DNA of 64,000 nt from assembly GCA_002418625.1 (NCBI GenBank), contig DIEM01000064.1:17965-81964 (forward strand), written 5' to 3'. The number at the start of each line of letters is the position of its first letter. Position 1 is the first letter of the stretch. The stretch comes from Firmicutes bacterium UBA5774. Lineage in GTDB: Bacteria; Bacillota; Clostridia; Peptostreptococcales; Anaerovoracaceae. A model generated the notes under the pieces. The model was not told where the DNA came from. It saw only the letters and a list, made by a program, of their open reading frames with translations, and ran no database searches. Shown here in pieces: positions 34,819-43,802 of the stretch. Position numbers and translations under genes: made by a program.

Positions 34819-36207
34819 ATGATCAAGGAATACAGAACTATTTCCGAAGTTGCCGGTCCTCTGATGCTGGTGCGGGATGTTGAGAATGTGACCTATGACG
34901 AGCTGGGGGAAATAGAGCTTCAGAACGGTGAAATCAGGCAGTGCAAGGTTCTGGAAATCAACGGGGGCAATGCTCTGGTCCAGCTTTTTGAAAGCGCCGC
35001 AGGCATCAATCTGGCCGACAGCAAGGTCCGGTTTCTTGGCCGCGGCATCGAGCTGGCCGTGTCGGAGGATATGCTTGGCCGCGTATTCGACGGTCTTGGC
35101 CGGCCGAAGGATGGCGGGCCGGAAGTGATAGCAGATAAGAGGATGGATATCAACGGTCTGCCCATGAATCCGGCCGCAAGGGATTATCCGGCGGAATTCA
35201 TCCAGACCGGCGTATCCGCCATAGATGGACTGAATACGCTGGTCAGAGGCCAGAAGCTTCCTATATTTTCCGGCTCGGGACTCCCCCACGCCGAACTGGC
35301 TGCGCAGATCGCGAGGCAGGCCAGGGTAAGAGGCACGGACAGCAATTTCGCAGTCGTTTTTGCCGCGATCGGGATCACATATGAAGAAGCGGATTTCTTC
35401 ATTTCGGACTTTAAAAGAACAGGCGCCATCGATCGTACCGTACTCTTCACCAATCTTGCCAACGATCCGGCCATCGAACGTATTTCCACACCGCGTATCG
35501 CATTGACGGCAGCGGAGTATCTGGCTTTTGAGAAGGGCATGCACGTCCTTGTCATCATGACCGATATAACGAATTATGCCGAAGCGCTGCGCGAGGTTTC
35601 CGCCGCAAGGAAGGAGGTTCCGGGAAGACGAGGTTATCCCGGCTATCTGTATACCGACCTGGCGACGTTATATGAGAGAGCAGGCCGAAAGAAGGGCTAT
35701 GAAGGGTCGATCACGATGATCCCCATCCTGACGATGCCGGAAGACGACAAGACCCACCCGATCCCGGATTTGACAGGCTATATCACCGAAGGGCAGATCA
35801 TTCTTTCCAGGGAATTGTTCCGGAAAGGCGTCAAGCCGCCGATCGATGTGCCTCCGTCGCTGTCCCGTCTCAAGGACAAGGGTATCGGAAAGGGAAAGAC
35901 CAGGGAAGACCATGCGGATACCATGAATCAGCTTTTTGCTGTCTATACCCGCGGAAAGTCAGCCAAGGAGCTGATGGCGATCCTGGGAGAAGCAGCCCTG
36001 TCCGATGTCGACAAGCTCTACGCCAGATTTGCGGATGCCTTTGAATCAGTTTATGTCAGCCAAGGCAATGAAACCAACCGGAGCATCGAGGAGACCCTGG
36101 AACTTGGCTGGAAGCTCCTTGGCATGATGCCGAGGGGAGAACTGAAGAGGATCCGGGATGCTTACCTTGATGAGTATCTGCCAAAGCAGCCGGAAAAAAA
36201 TTCATGA
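34819..36207 (+). CDS. ntpB: V-type ATPase regulatory subunit B
   Basis: The 462-residue non-catalytic partner of subunit A. In place of a working P-loop it has PIFSGSGLPHAELAAQI, the standard B-subunit form. MTDITNYAEALREVSAARKE and GRRGYPGYLYTDLATLYERAG are conserved blocks. The ATG follows the stop of ntpA directly, with AAGGAGGAG overlapping the end of that gene. Confidence 0.96.
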   Translation: MIKEYRTISEVAGPLMLVRDVENVTYDELGEIELQNGEIRQCKVLEINGGNALVQLFESAAGINLADSKVRFLGRGIELAVSEDMLGRVFDGLGRPKDGGPEVIADKRMDINGLPMNPAARDYPAEFIQTGVSAIDGLNTLVRGQKLPIFSGSGLPHAELAAQIARQARVRGTDSNFAVVFAAIGITYEEADFFISDFKRTGAIDRTVLFTNLANDPAIERISTPRIALTAAEYLAFEKGMHVLVIMTDITNYAEALREVSAARKEVPGRRGYPGYLYTDLATLYERAGRKKGYEGSITMIPILTMPEDDKTHPIPDLTGYITEGQIILSRELFRKGVKPPIDVPPSLSRLKDKGIGKGKTREDHADTMNQLFAVYTRGKSAKELMAILGEAALSDVDKLYARFADAFESVYVSQGNETNRSIEETLELGWKLLGMMPRGELKRIRDAYLDEYLPKQPEKNS

Positions 36208-36226
36208 TGCGGGGAGGTGACAGCTC

Positions 36227-36931
36227 ATGGCCAGATTGAATGTGAATCCAACCAGGATGGTCCTGACCTCTTTGAAAAAGAAACTGGCTGTAGCCACCCG
36301 CGGACACAAGCTTATGAAGGACAAGCGGGATGAGCTGATGAAGCAGTTCCTGGAATTGGCGCGGCAATGCAAAACACTTCGGGAAGATGTCGAAAGGCAG
36401 CTGGCGGAGATCTATCAGAATCTTGCCCTTGCCAATGCGGTCATGTCCCGCGAAATGCTGGAAGAGGCCCTGATGTATCCCAAGCAGGTCATTTCGATCA
36501 ATGTGAAGCATAAAAACGTGATGAGCGTCGATGTGCCGGTGTTCGATTTCGAGACGACCAAGGACGATGAAACCGACATCTTTCCCTATGGTTTCGCGAC
36601 AACGTCCGGAGAATTGGATAAGGCTATCGAATGTCTCTGCCAGGTCATCCCTACGCTTCTGTCCCTGGCTGCCATGGAAAAGGAGGCCTGTCTGCTTGCG
36701 GATGAGATCGAAAAGACCAGGCGCCGTGTCAACGCGCTGGAATATGTCATGATCCCGGATCTCAAGGAGACCATCAAGTATATCAAAATGAAGCTGGATG
36801 AAAACGAGCGCGGCAACCAGACGCGCCTTATGAAAGTCAAGGATATGATGCTGAAGCAGGCTATAATCGAAAAACGGAATCAGGACCAGCTTGCAATGCA
36901 GGAATATCAGGAGAAGCACGCGAACGTCTGA
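36227..36931 (+). CDS. ntpD: V-type ATPase subunit D (central rotor shaft)
   Basis: A 234-residue protein made of two long antiparallel helices. The N-terminus (NVNPTRMVLTSLKKKLAVA, then GHKLMKDKRDELM) and the C-terminal helix (RRRVNALEYVMIPDLKETI) are family hallmarks. It is the last gene of the operon, with a strong terminator about 60 bases later. Confidence 0.94.
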   Translation: MARLNVNPTRMVLTSLKKKLAVATRGHKLMKDKRDELMKQFLELARQCKTLREDVERQLAEIYQNLALANAVMSREMLEEALMYPKQVISINVKHKNVMSVDVPVFDFETTKDDETDIFPYGFATTSGELDKAIECLCQVIPTLLSLAAMEKEACLLADEIEKTRRRVNALEYVMIPDLKETIKYIKMKLDENERGNQTRLMKVKDMMLKQAIIEKRNQDQLAMQEYQEKHANV

Positions 36932-36989
36932 CACGATGCCCGAATGGCAGTCATGTCAGATCCGGCCGGCCATTTGATCAATAAACCAC

Positions 36990-37021
36990 GAAAGACAGGC
37001 AGAGATGCCTGTCTTTCTTTT
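36990..37021 (+). terminator. Strong terminator of the V-ATPase operon
   Basis: A perfect 12-bp stem GAAAGACAGGCA / TGCCTGTCTTTC with a GAGA loop followed by TTTT. Confidence 0.92.
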
Positions 37022-37097
37022 GCTCCGTTATGCAATAAGACTATATACTGAGAAAAAAACGCCCGGTGCGATATAAATTTGTAATAAGGCAAAACAA

Positions 37098-37113
37098 TGG
37101 CATACATTTTGCT
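37098..37113 (+). promoter_or_regulatory. Sigma-54 (-24/-12) promoter of the deacetylase/aminotransferase pair
   Basis: TGGCATACATTTTGCT has the invariant GG and GC, ten bases apart, with both consensus blocks matched. It shares TGGCATA with the promoter at 39425. The start codon is ~125 bases downstream. Confidence 0.72.
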
Positions 37114-37236
37114 CAATAATTAAATCAAGGAGAAAACCATTAAAATATATACAAAAAAGTATTGATGATCAGGAATTTGAATTTTCAGGCAGTAAAGCAA
37201 TCAAGGTTTTTTGAGGCGATAAAGGAGGATATATAT

Positions 37237-38106
37237 ATGAACAAGAAGATGCCCGTCTTATTTACATTTGATCTCGATGGAGAAACGCTTTGGCGCTGCA
37301 GGGATCCTGAAAACGCCAACCGGCCTGTGACGTTATCACAGGGCCGATACGGCCCGGAGGCGGGGATGCCCCGTATACTGAAAATGCTCAAAAACCACGG
37401 ACTGCATGCTACATTCTTTGTGCCGGGTTTCACTGCAGATCAATATCAGGACTTGATGAGGCAGATAACGGCCGAGGGACATGAAATCGGCAATCATGGA
37501 TGGACGCATACGTACCCGGACAACATGGGAGGCTATGAAGCAGAGAAAAAGGAATATTGGGACTGCAGCGATTTCATCGAGAAACTGCTTGGCTTCAGGC
37601 CCAGGGGCTACCGATCCCCGGGTTGGGAATTCAGCCCATACAGCCTCGATATACTGGAAGACATGGCCGAGATCGAATATTCAAGCAACATGATGGATTC
37701 CGACAAGATAAAGTATCTTGAATACGGCGGCAGGAAAACCGGACTGGTCGAAATACCGATCCACTGGGTGCTTGATGACGCGGCTTATTGGCTGTACAGC
37801 CTCAGAACCCCGGGTAAAGCGATTCAGCCATTGGAAGCCGTGGAGAACTATTGGCGTGCTGAATTTGACGCATTGCTGGAAGAATTCATAGAGGAGGTCG
37901 AGACGGAAGGCGATTCCGATATCTGTTATGTACTCACATGCCATCCTCAGATCATAGGGCGTCCGGCAAGAATGAAAATGCTGGATAGATTAGTGGACCA
38001 TATGCTGGGGACCGGTTGCGTCGAATTCATGACCGGCATTGAGGCAGCCACTCGCTTCAAGGATAAACATCGGAAAGCAGCCTCTGTGGAGTCGGCAGTC
38101 GAATAG
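37237..38106 (+). CDS. Polysaccharide deacetylase (CE4) family hydrolase, PuuE-like
   Basis: A 289-residue metal-dependent deacetylase fold: FTFDLDGETLW at the start (catalytic and metal Asp), ATFFVPGFTAD, EIGNHGWTHTYP with the metal His residues, and YRSPGWEFSPYS. There is no signal peptide, so it acts in the cytoplasm and is unlikely to modify cell-wall sugars. Cytoplasmic members include PuuE allantoinase and cyclic-imide hydrolases, which open or deacylate small amides. Its neighbours (aminotransferase, M20 peptidase, ectoine-synthase-like cupin) favour an amino-acid-derived amide substrate. AAAGGAGG lies eight bases before the ATG. The pair with the next gene is 41 bases apart. Confidence 0.8.
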   Translation: MNKKMPVLFTFDLDGETLWRCRDPENANRPVTLSQGRYGPEAGMPRILKMLKNHGLHATFFVPGFTADQYQDLMRQITAEGHEIGNHGWTHTYPDNMGGYEAEKKEYWDCSDFIEKLLGFRPRGYRSPGWEFSPYSLDILEDMAEIEYSSNMMDSDKIKYLEYGGRKTGLVEIPIHWVLDDAAYWLYSLRTPGKAIQPLEAVENYWRAEFDALLEEFIEEVETEGDSDICYVLTCHPQIIGRPARMKMLDRLVDHMLGTGCVEFMTGIEAATRFKDKHRKAASVESAVE

Positions 38107-38147
38107 ATAGGATTTATATAATCTTGAATATAGGATGGAGGTTTATT

Positions 38148-39317
38148 ATGGGTGGATTTAATTACGTCTCCAGGCTGGCTCAGAACTATCCGACTTCGGG
38201 GATCAGAGCCATGTTTGATCTGGCGACGGGCTATCCGGGAGCGATCAATCTCTGCAATGGAGAGCCGAATTTTGAAACGCCGCAGCATATCAAAGAAAGC
38301 GGGATACGGGCGATTGAGGCAGGAATGACCAAATACGCGACGGAGCCCGGCCTCATTTCGATGCGGGAAGCAGTCGCAAACAAGTATACCCGCGAATTCG
38401 GCTACGATTACGATATATATAATGTCATGGTATCCGCCGGAGGCGTTGAAGGGATCTTGCTGAGCCTGATGGCCATTCTTGATCCAGGCGATGAAGTGAT
38501 CATTCCCGATCCGACATACACCTGTTATCTGGGCCAGGTCCTGACACTGGGCGGTGTGCCGGTAAGAGTTCCTCTTTATGAGGAGAATGGATTCAGGCTT
38601 CAGCCGGAGGATCTGGAAAAAGCGATCACGCCAAAGACAAAAGCTGTGATCGTCAGTTATCCGAGCAATCCACTGGGAGCGGTCCTGGGATGGGAGGATA
38701 TCGAACAGCTGGCCAAGGTGATTGAAAAGCATAATATCATGGTGATCTCGGATGAAGTCTATGAAAAGATCATTTTTGATGGGCGCCGGCATTTCAGCCT
38801 CTCTCAGGTCCCCGTCATAAGAAACAAGGTACTGGTAGTGAACAGCCTCTCGAAAACCTATGCCATGACGGGCTGGAGAATAGGGTACGTGGTCGGCACG
38901 AACACGGATATCATGAGGAGCATGTTCAAGATGCAGCAGGCAGTCATTTCATGCTTGCCGCCATTTATAATGCAGGCGGGCGCAGATGCGATCAACGGGC
39001 CGCAGGATTGTGTGGAAGCGATGCGCAGGCACTATGAAAGAAGAAGAGATCTTCTTTTCAAAGGCCTTAGCGGGATACCGGGAATGAAATGCTTTAAAAC
39101 AGAGGGTTCGTTTTGCACCTTCATCAACATAAAAGATTTCGGCATGACTTCATGGGAATTCTCCAAGGACCTTCTAGTCAACGCGGGTGTCATGACTGTC
39201 GCCGGAAGTGCATTCGGCGCCATGGGCGAAGGCTATCTGAGGATGTGCTTTGCCAACTCTGATGAAAACATCATTGAGGCGCTGAAAAGGATCAGAAGTT
39301 ATCTGACCCGCAAGTGA
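38148..39317 (+). CDS. Class I/II PLP-dependent aminotransferase
   Basis: A 389-residue fold-type I aminotransferase. PLP-binding features: NPLGAVLGWEDIE with the substrate-side Asn, ISDEVYEKIIFDG with the ring-binding Asp/Tyr, SLSKTYAMTGWRIGY with the Schiff-base Lys, and a late MCFANSDENI near the carboxylate-binding Arg region. It probably converts an amino acid to the 2-oxoacid used by the downstream oxidoreductase. GGATGGAGG precedes the ATG at 38148. It is likely co-transcribed with the deacetylase from the sigma-54 promoter at 37098. Confidence 0.88.
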   Translation: MGGFNYVSRLAQNYPTSGIRAMFDLATGYPGAINLCNGEPNFETPQHIKESGIRAIEAGMTKYATEPGLISMREAVANKYTREFGYDYDIYNVMVSAGGVEGILLSLMAILDPGDEVIIPDPTYTCYLGQVLTLGGVPVRVPLYEENGFRLQPEDLEKAITPKTKAVIVSYPSNPLGAVLGWEDIEQLAKVIEKHNIMVISDEVYEKIIFDGRRHFSLSQVPVIRNKVLVVNSLSKTYAMTGWRIGYVVGTNTDIMRSMFKMQQAVISCLPPFIMQAGADAINGPQDCVEAMRRHYERRRDLLFKGLSGIPGMKCFKTEGSFCTFINIKDFGMTSWEFSKDLLVNAGVMTVAGSAFGAMGEGYLRMCFANSDENIIEALKRIRSYLTRK

Positions 39318-39347
39318 CAAGCACAGGAAATTGAAATTCATGCAAAA

Positions 39348-39376
39348 TTGTATACCTCTATACGAAATCGTATAAT
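39348..39376 (+). promoter_or_regulatory. Sigma-A-like promoter overlapping a palindrome
   Basis: TTGTAT, 17 bases, TATAAT. The -10 is perfect. Because it overlaps a 6-bp-arm inverted repeat, it may be repressible or may be only an accidental match inside an activator site. Confidence 0.5.
39359..39374 (+). promoter_or_regulatory. Palindromic operator or activator-binding site
   Basis: TATACG-AAAT-CGTATA is a perfect inverted repeat. It ends about 50 bases upstream of the -24 element at 39425, a suitable place for an upstream activator site of a sigma-54 activator. TTGTATAC just before it is a further half-site-like sequence. Confidence 0.5.
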
Positions 39377-39424
39377 ATTTCGGCTTGTTGCCGAGGAAAC
39401 GGCTGCAATCAGGACGTCAGTTAT

Positions 39425-39440
39425 TGGCATATATATTGCA
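39425..39440 (+). promoter_or_regulatory. Sigma-54 (-24/-12) promoter of the importer/fermentation operon
   Basis: TGGCATATATATTGCA: invariant GG and GC, ten bases apart, and both consensus blocks present. A preceding T gives TTGGCA, the full -24 form. It lies ~225 bases before the substrate-binding protein gene. Confidence 0.75.
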
Positions 39441-39663
39441 TTATAAATATAAGAAATGGAATAGAACTTCGCTGCGGCGCTTTATTAAGGTCTACAGAAT
39501 TAAAAGACCAGAAAGGAGGCAGGAGAAGTATGGAACCCGCCTGACAGGATATGGATCGGCAGGCTAGAGATTTATTCCGTGATACACGAAAATAAAAAAG
39601 CAAAAAAGTACAGGAGAAGAAACAAGCAGTTAAAGTTAATTTAAAATGGAGGGATTTGTTATT

Positions 39664-40818
39664 ATGAAGAGAAACACCTTTATGAAAATATTGGTTTTAA
39701 TGCTGGTTTTAGGACTCGCAGCGATGGGGGCCGGATGCGGAGGCGCTGAGGAACCGCAGGAAGAGGCCGGAACATTATACATAGGCCTGGCTGCTCCTTT
39801 GACGGGAGACAGCGCAATGTATGGAGAAACGGTTCGGGATGGTGTCGTTTATGCAGTCGATGAGATCAATGCTGCCGGTGGAATCAACGGACAGCAGATC
39901 GAGCTCATAATGGAGGATGACAAGGGCGATCCGCAGGAAGCAGCGATGGTTGCCCAGAAACTCAGTGAGAATCAGGACATTTTCTGCATTATCGGCCATG
40001 TGAACAGCAGCTGTACAATAGCGGCGCTTCCAATCTATCAGGAGGCCGGCTTGACAGTGCTCAACACGAGTTCTTCAGCAGAGAAAATAACGACGCTGGG
40101 CTATACGAATTTCTTCAGGACAGTTATTCATGACGGTCTTCAGGCTCCTATGATGGTAAGGCATGCAGTTGAAAATCTCGGCCTGACAAAAATCGCCTGT
40201 ATCGTTGCCAATTCGGACTATGGCCTTGGCTTGCTCGATGGTGCCAAAAAAGCCAGTGCCGAGCTTGGCGCGGAAATAGTGGCGGAGGAGCTTTATGTGC
40301 CGCTTCAGGATAAAGACTTCAGTGTTCAACTGGCAAAAATCAATCAGGCGAATCCTGAAGCCCTGCTTATTCTTGGCGATTACAATGAAGCCGGACTCAT
40401 CATTCGCCAGATGGACGCGGCCGGCATGGATATCGCCGTGATAACCCCGGCAGGCTGCTCTAACCAGGCAATGATCGACCTGGCGGGTGCCGAAGCCGCA
40501 GATGGGGTATTCCTTCTTGGCTACTGGGATCCGGACAGGCCGGAGCCGGTCGTAAAGGATTTTGTGGAGGCTTACAAAGCCGCACATGATGGCGCTATAC
40601 CTGATGAGAGGAATGCTTATGGCTATGAGATCCCTTATATCATCAAGATGGCTATTGAACAGGGGGCCACGAAGGAAACACTTCCCGATGTTCTTAGAAC
40701 GATCGAATTTGTAGGACCGACCGGAGTGACATCCTTCAACGAGGTCGGCGATGTGGCAGAGAAGATGCAGATGGTATTTGTCGTTAAAGACGGAATGTTT
40801 ACCAGCTGGGTGGAATAG
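39664..40818 (+). CDS. livJ: Liv-type ABC transporter substrate-binding lipoprotein
   Basis: A 384-residue type I periplasmic-binding-fold protein. A lipoprotein signal peptide ends at Cys25 (LGLAAMGAGC), so it is anchored to the outer face of the membrane. LYIGLAAPLTGDSAMYGE and AVDEINAAGGINGQQIEL are hallmarks of branched-chain amino-acid binding proteins, a family that also binds amides and other amino-acid-like compounds. The ATG at 39664 gives the proper signal peptide; GGAGGG lies 10 bases upstream. It is the first gene of an operon that probably runs to 51.8 kb. Confidence 0.9.
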   Translation: MKRNTFMKILVLMLVLGLAAMGAGCGGAEEPQEEAGTLYIGLAAPLTGDSAMYGETVRDGVVYAVDEINAAGGINGQQIELIMEDDKGDPQEAAMVAQKLSENQDIFCIIGHVNSSCTIAALPIYQEAGLTVLNTSSSAEKITTLGYTNFFRTVIHDGLQAPMMVRHAVENLGLTKIACIVANSDYGLGLLDGAKKASAELGAEIVAEELYVPLQDKDFSVQLAKINQANPEALLILGDYNEAGLIIRQMDAAGMDIAVITPAGCSNQAMIDLAGAEAADGVFLLGYWDPDRPEPVVKDFVEAYKAAHDGAIPDERNAYGYEIPYIIKMAIEQGATKETLPDVLRTIEFVGPTGVTSFNEVGDVAEKMQMVFVVKDGMFTSWVE

Positions 40819-40843
40819 TTGTTTCCGACTGTGATTTAGTAAA

Positions 40844-40874
40844 CGGAGGGAAGAGTTTGATACTCTTCCCTCCG
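40844..40874 (+). other. Strong intercistronic hairpin after livJ
   Basis: A perfect 13-bp stem CGGAGGGAAGAGT / ACTCTTCCCTCCG with a TTGAT loop and no T-run. Such hairpins often protect the upstream mRNA of abundant binding proteins and lower expression of the genes behind. Confidence 0.75.
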
Positions 40875-40892
40875 ACTACAGGAGAATGACAA

Positions 40893-41882
40893 ATGGGAGA
40901 AAAAACGATAAAAATATTAGGGATATGCGGTTCTCACAGAACAGAAAAGAATACTTTCTATGCGCTTTCAAAATGCATGGAGGGTATTTCAGCTCTTGGC
41001 ATAGAAGCCGAGACGGAGATCGTCGACCTTAGCAGAATGAAAATCGAAGAATGCAAGGGATGCCATGTCTGCTTCCTGAGGTCAAGCGGCACATCACCCT
41101 GCCCGGTTATAAATGATGATATGAACAAAATCTACCCGAAGCTTCTGGAGGCGGACGGCATTATCGTTGCCAGTCCCGTGCATTGGTGGTCGAGCACCTC
41201 GAAAATGAGACGTTTTATCGAAAGGACAAATGGGTATTGCGGCGCGGGAAACGCGGAATTCGCCGGCGCGCTTTACAATAAAGCCGGCGGTGTGATCACG
41301 GTGGCCTATGATGTCCATGGCGGTACAGAAGTGGCCGCCACGCATCTCATCACATGGATGATAACGGAAAACATGATGGTTGTCGGCACGCAGGGCGCTC
41401 ATGCGGGCGGAACGGCTTCGACGAACCTTGGCGTCCCGACTGCGGCCGCGGATTCCGTCAAATTTGATCATCACGGAATGAAAACCGTTTATGAAGTCGG
41501 CAAGCGGGTAGCTGAAGCTGCATATATCATGAAATACGGCAGGGAAAATCTTGCTGCCGTCAAGCATCGCAGTGTCAAAGACACCTTTCCAACATCGGAT
41601 ATCGAAATCGACTGGGACAGGTTTTATCAACATGAAAACAGCTTCCCAAAAGAGCATATAGGCATCGAAGGACAATTGGCCACATCTGAAAAAGCGTTCA
41701 ATAAATTTATCGAGGAGATGAAACAGAGGAAAAAATCATCGGGCAACACCTGGGGGACATTGGCGGATGATAAAGCGTTCATATCCGACTGGCTGGACAA
41801 GAGAAAATTGGTACTGTTATCAGACAGTGAATTATATGCTCTCTGTCCGGAATATTACGACTTCTATCTTAAAAAGGGATAG
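40893..41882 (+). CDS. Flavodoxin-family NAD(P)H reductase with C-terminal extension
   Basis: A 329-residue protein. Residues 1 to ~200 are an FMN reductase/iron-sulfur-flavoprotein-like domain (GICGSHRTEKNTFYALSK for FMN phosphate, CKGCHVCF near residue 52, SPVHWWSSTSKMRRFIERT). The remaining ~130 residues are a helical extension I do not recognise, with several Trp and Tyr residues. It lies between the binding protein and the permeases of the importer, an unusual place for a redox enzyme, which suggests it acts on the imported compound or passes electrons to or from the ferredoxin used later in the operon. Confidence 0.75.
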   Translation: MGEKTIKILGICGSHRTEKNTFYALSKCMEGISALGIEAETEIVDLSRMKIEECKGCHVCFLRSSGTSPCPVINDDMNKIYPKLLEADGIIVASPVHWWSSTSKMRRFIERTNGYCGAGNAEFAGALYNKAGGVITVAYDVHGGTEVAATHLITWMITENMMVVGTQGAHAGGTASTNLGVPTAAADSVKFDHHGMKTVYEVGKRVAEAAYIMKYGRENLAAVKHRSVKDTFPTSDIEIDWDRFYQHENSFPKEHIGIEGQLATSEKAFNKFIEEMKQRKKSSGNTWGTLADDKAFISDWLDKRKLVLLSDSELYALCPEYYDFYLKKG

Positions 41883-41897
41883 CACTGGAGGTGCCAG

Positions 41898-42773
41898 ATG
41901 GAATATCTATTGACGCAGATTATCAATGGTCTGGCCATCGGCAGCATTTATGCGCTTCTGTCGGTCGGATACAGCATCATCTACAGCATATTGAATCTGA
42001 TCAATTTTGCTCATGGGGATCTTTGCATGGTGGGCGTTTTCTTGTGCGCTGCCATTTTAGCGTTGACAGGCAATGTATTTATGGCGCTGGTCGCAGCATG
42101 CGTTCTTGGAGCGTTTCTCGGCCTGGCAGTTGAAAAACTGGCATATAAGCCGGTTCGGAAAGCGAGCCGCGCCGCTCCGTTCGTCAGCGCGGTCGGTGTC
42201 GCCATGATCATGAGAGGCACTGCCCAGGTGGTCTGGGGAAGCTCCATGCAGCCCTTTCCGCAGCTGATACCTTTTAAAATGTTTCATATGGGCGAGGTTT
42301 CTATTTCCGGCCTGTCAATCAATATTTTCCTGATGGCTGTGGCGATCATGATCCTTGTGACCGCCTTTGTCCAGAAGACACAGGTGGGGCTTTCCATAAG
42401 GTGCGTCTCGCAGAATATACAGGCCTCCTACCTTATGGGGATACCCGTCAACAATGTGATCGGTGTTGTATATGCCTTTGGTGCGGCGATCGGTGTGCTT
42501 GGAATGATTTTCTACGCCACATACTATCAGAGCATCTTCATTGCAATGGGTTTCGCGGCTACGGTCAAAGCATTTACGGCCGCCCTGCTTGGAGGACTGG
42601 GCAATTTGTACGGCGCCTTCCTCGGAGGGATCATACTCGGCCTGGTGGAAGCACTTGGCGCCGGCTTCATTTCTTCGGGATACAGGGACGCGATCGCTTA
42701 TGGAGTCCTGATCATTGTTCTGATCATAAAACCAAACGGTATATTTGGCGTAAAAGCATCTGAAAAGGTTTAA
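41898..42773 (+). CDS. livH: Liv-type ABC transporter permease (LivH)
   Basis: A 291-residue membrane protein with about eight hydrophobic segments. LAIGSIYALLSVGYSIIYSI and LINFAHGDLCMVG are hallmark LivH sequences, and KAFTAALLGGLGNLYGAFLGG is the conserved cytoplasmic loop that contacts the ATPases. GGAGGTG precedes the ATG. The livM gene follows nine bases later. Confidence 0.92.
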   Translation: MEYLLTQIINGLAIGSIYALLSVGYSIIYSILNLINFAHGDLCMVGVFLCAAILALTGNVFMALVAACVLGAFLGLAVEKLAYKPVRKASRAAPFVSAVGVAMIMRGTAQVVWGSSMQPFPQLIPFKMFHMGEVSISGLSINIFLMAVAIMILVTAFVQKTQVGLSIRCVSQNIQASYLMGIPVNNVIGVVYAFGAAIGVLGMIFYATYYQSIFIAMGFAATVKAFTAALLGGLGNLYGAFLGGIILGLVEALGAGFISSGYRDAIAYGVLIIVLIIKPNGIFGVKASEKV

Positions 42774-42782
42774 GGTAGCAAT

Positions 42783-43802
42783 ATGCTTGAGAATTTTTTC
42801 CGTGAGAAAAATAAACGACGCTATGCGGGATATGCCCTGACAGCCTTGGTATTGTTATGCATTCCTCTTGTCATAACCAACGGCTATCATATCCGCGTTA
42901 TTAATTTTATCATCATTTATTGTATCATTTCCGTTTCGATCAATCTGATCGGAGGATACGGCGGCCAGCTTGCCATGGGGCATGCCTGCTACGTCGGTGT
43001 AGCCGCATACGCAACCGCAATTTTGGGCGTCAGCTATGGGTGGCCATTCTGGATAACCTTTCCGGTGAGCATTCTGCTGGCGACGATCTACGGATTTCTG
43101 ACCGCTATCGTCTGCGTCGGCAGAATAAGAGGCGACTATGTCATGATCGTCACGATGGGCGTTTCCGAGATAACAAGAATTTTTTTCATCAACGCGGTCA
43201 GTCTTACCGGAGGGCCTATGGGGATCCCGCAGGTTCCGGGAATAACGATTTTTTCTTTTGCCTTTACATCAAGCAAACAGTATTACTATTTATTTCTAAT
43301 ATTTCTACTGTTTACAATTTTTGTGATCAGGAGCATTGTGTACTCAAAATTCGGCAGGGCAATTGTTGCCATAAGAGAAGATGAAGTGGCTGCTAAAGCT
43401 ATGGGGATACAGGTCAACTGGACAAAAATAATCACATTTACCATTTCGGCCGCCTTCGCCGGTCTGGCGGGTGCGCTTCTCGCCCACTACAACCGGTTCG
43501 TTGGGCCCATGCAGTTCGATCTGGACGAAGGATTGCTGTATTTTCAGATGATCATCATCGGAGGCCTCGGAAGCATATCGGGCTCGATTCTAGGTGCGGC
43601 GATCCTGGTCCTGATACCGGAATTGTTCAGGGGGATAGCCGAATACCGAACGATTTTCTATGGATTGATCATGGTCATCATGATGGTCGTTAAACCCCAA
43701 GGCCTGCTGGGAAATGTCGGTTCCGACCATGTTGTCGTGCGGTTTGGGAACGCTATAAAAAGATCCGTGACACGTCTTTTTAAACATAAAGGAGCAGAAT
43801 GA
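42783..43802 (+). CDS. livM: Liv-type ABC transporter permease (LivM)
   Basis: A 339-residue membrane protein with about nine hydrophobic segments. ISVSINLIGGYGGQLAMGHACYVG is shared by LivM proteins (quoted in part: GGYGGQLAMGHACYVG), as are TMGVSEITRIFF and LIIIGGLGSISGSILGA-like sequence near the end. It pairs with LivH to form the channel. It overlaps livG by four bases. Confidence 0.92.
   Translation: MLENFFREKNKRRYAGYALTALVLLCIPLVITNGYHIRVINFIIIYCIISVSINLIGGYGGQLAMGHACYVGVAAYATAILGVSYGWPFWITFPVSILLATIYGFLTAIVCVGRIRGDYVMIVTMGVSEITRIFFINAVSLTGGPMGIPQVPGITIFSFAFTSSKQYYYLFLIFLLFTIFVIRSIVYSKFGRAIVAIREDEVAAKAMGIQVNWTKIITFTISAAFAGLAGALLAHYNRFVGPMQFDLDEGLLYFQMIIIGGLGSISGSILGAAILVLIPELFRGIAEYRTIFYGLIMVIMMVVKPQGLLGNVGSDHVVVRFGNAIKRSVTRLFKHKGAE

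Larger units (their letters stand above)
36932..37236. other. Intergenic region with terminator and sigma-54 promoter
   Basis: It contains the V-ATPase terminator (36990-37021) and a -24/-12 promoter (37098-37113). About 120 bases of AT-rich leader separate the promoter from the deacetylase start. No gene seen. Confidence 0.65.
39318..39663. other. Regulatory region of the importer operon
   Basis: No convincing gene, although short open frames exist. It contains a sigma-A-like promoter (39348-39376) overlapping a palindrome, a sigma-54 promoter (39425-39440) and then a leader of about 200 bases. An AAAGGAGG sequence near 39511 is followed by a five-codon frame only. Confidence 0.65.

Noticed and set aside
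39385..39567. 60-codon open frame upstream of livJ
   Set aside because: It spans the sigma-54 promoter, lacks a ribosome binding site and reads as low-complexity basic sequence.
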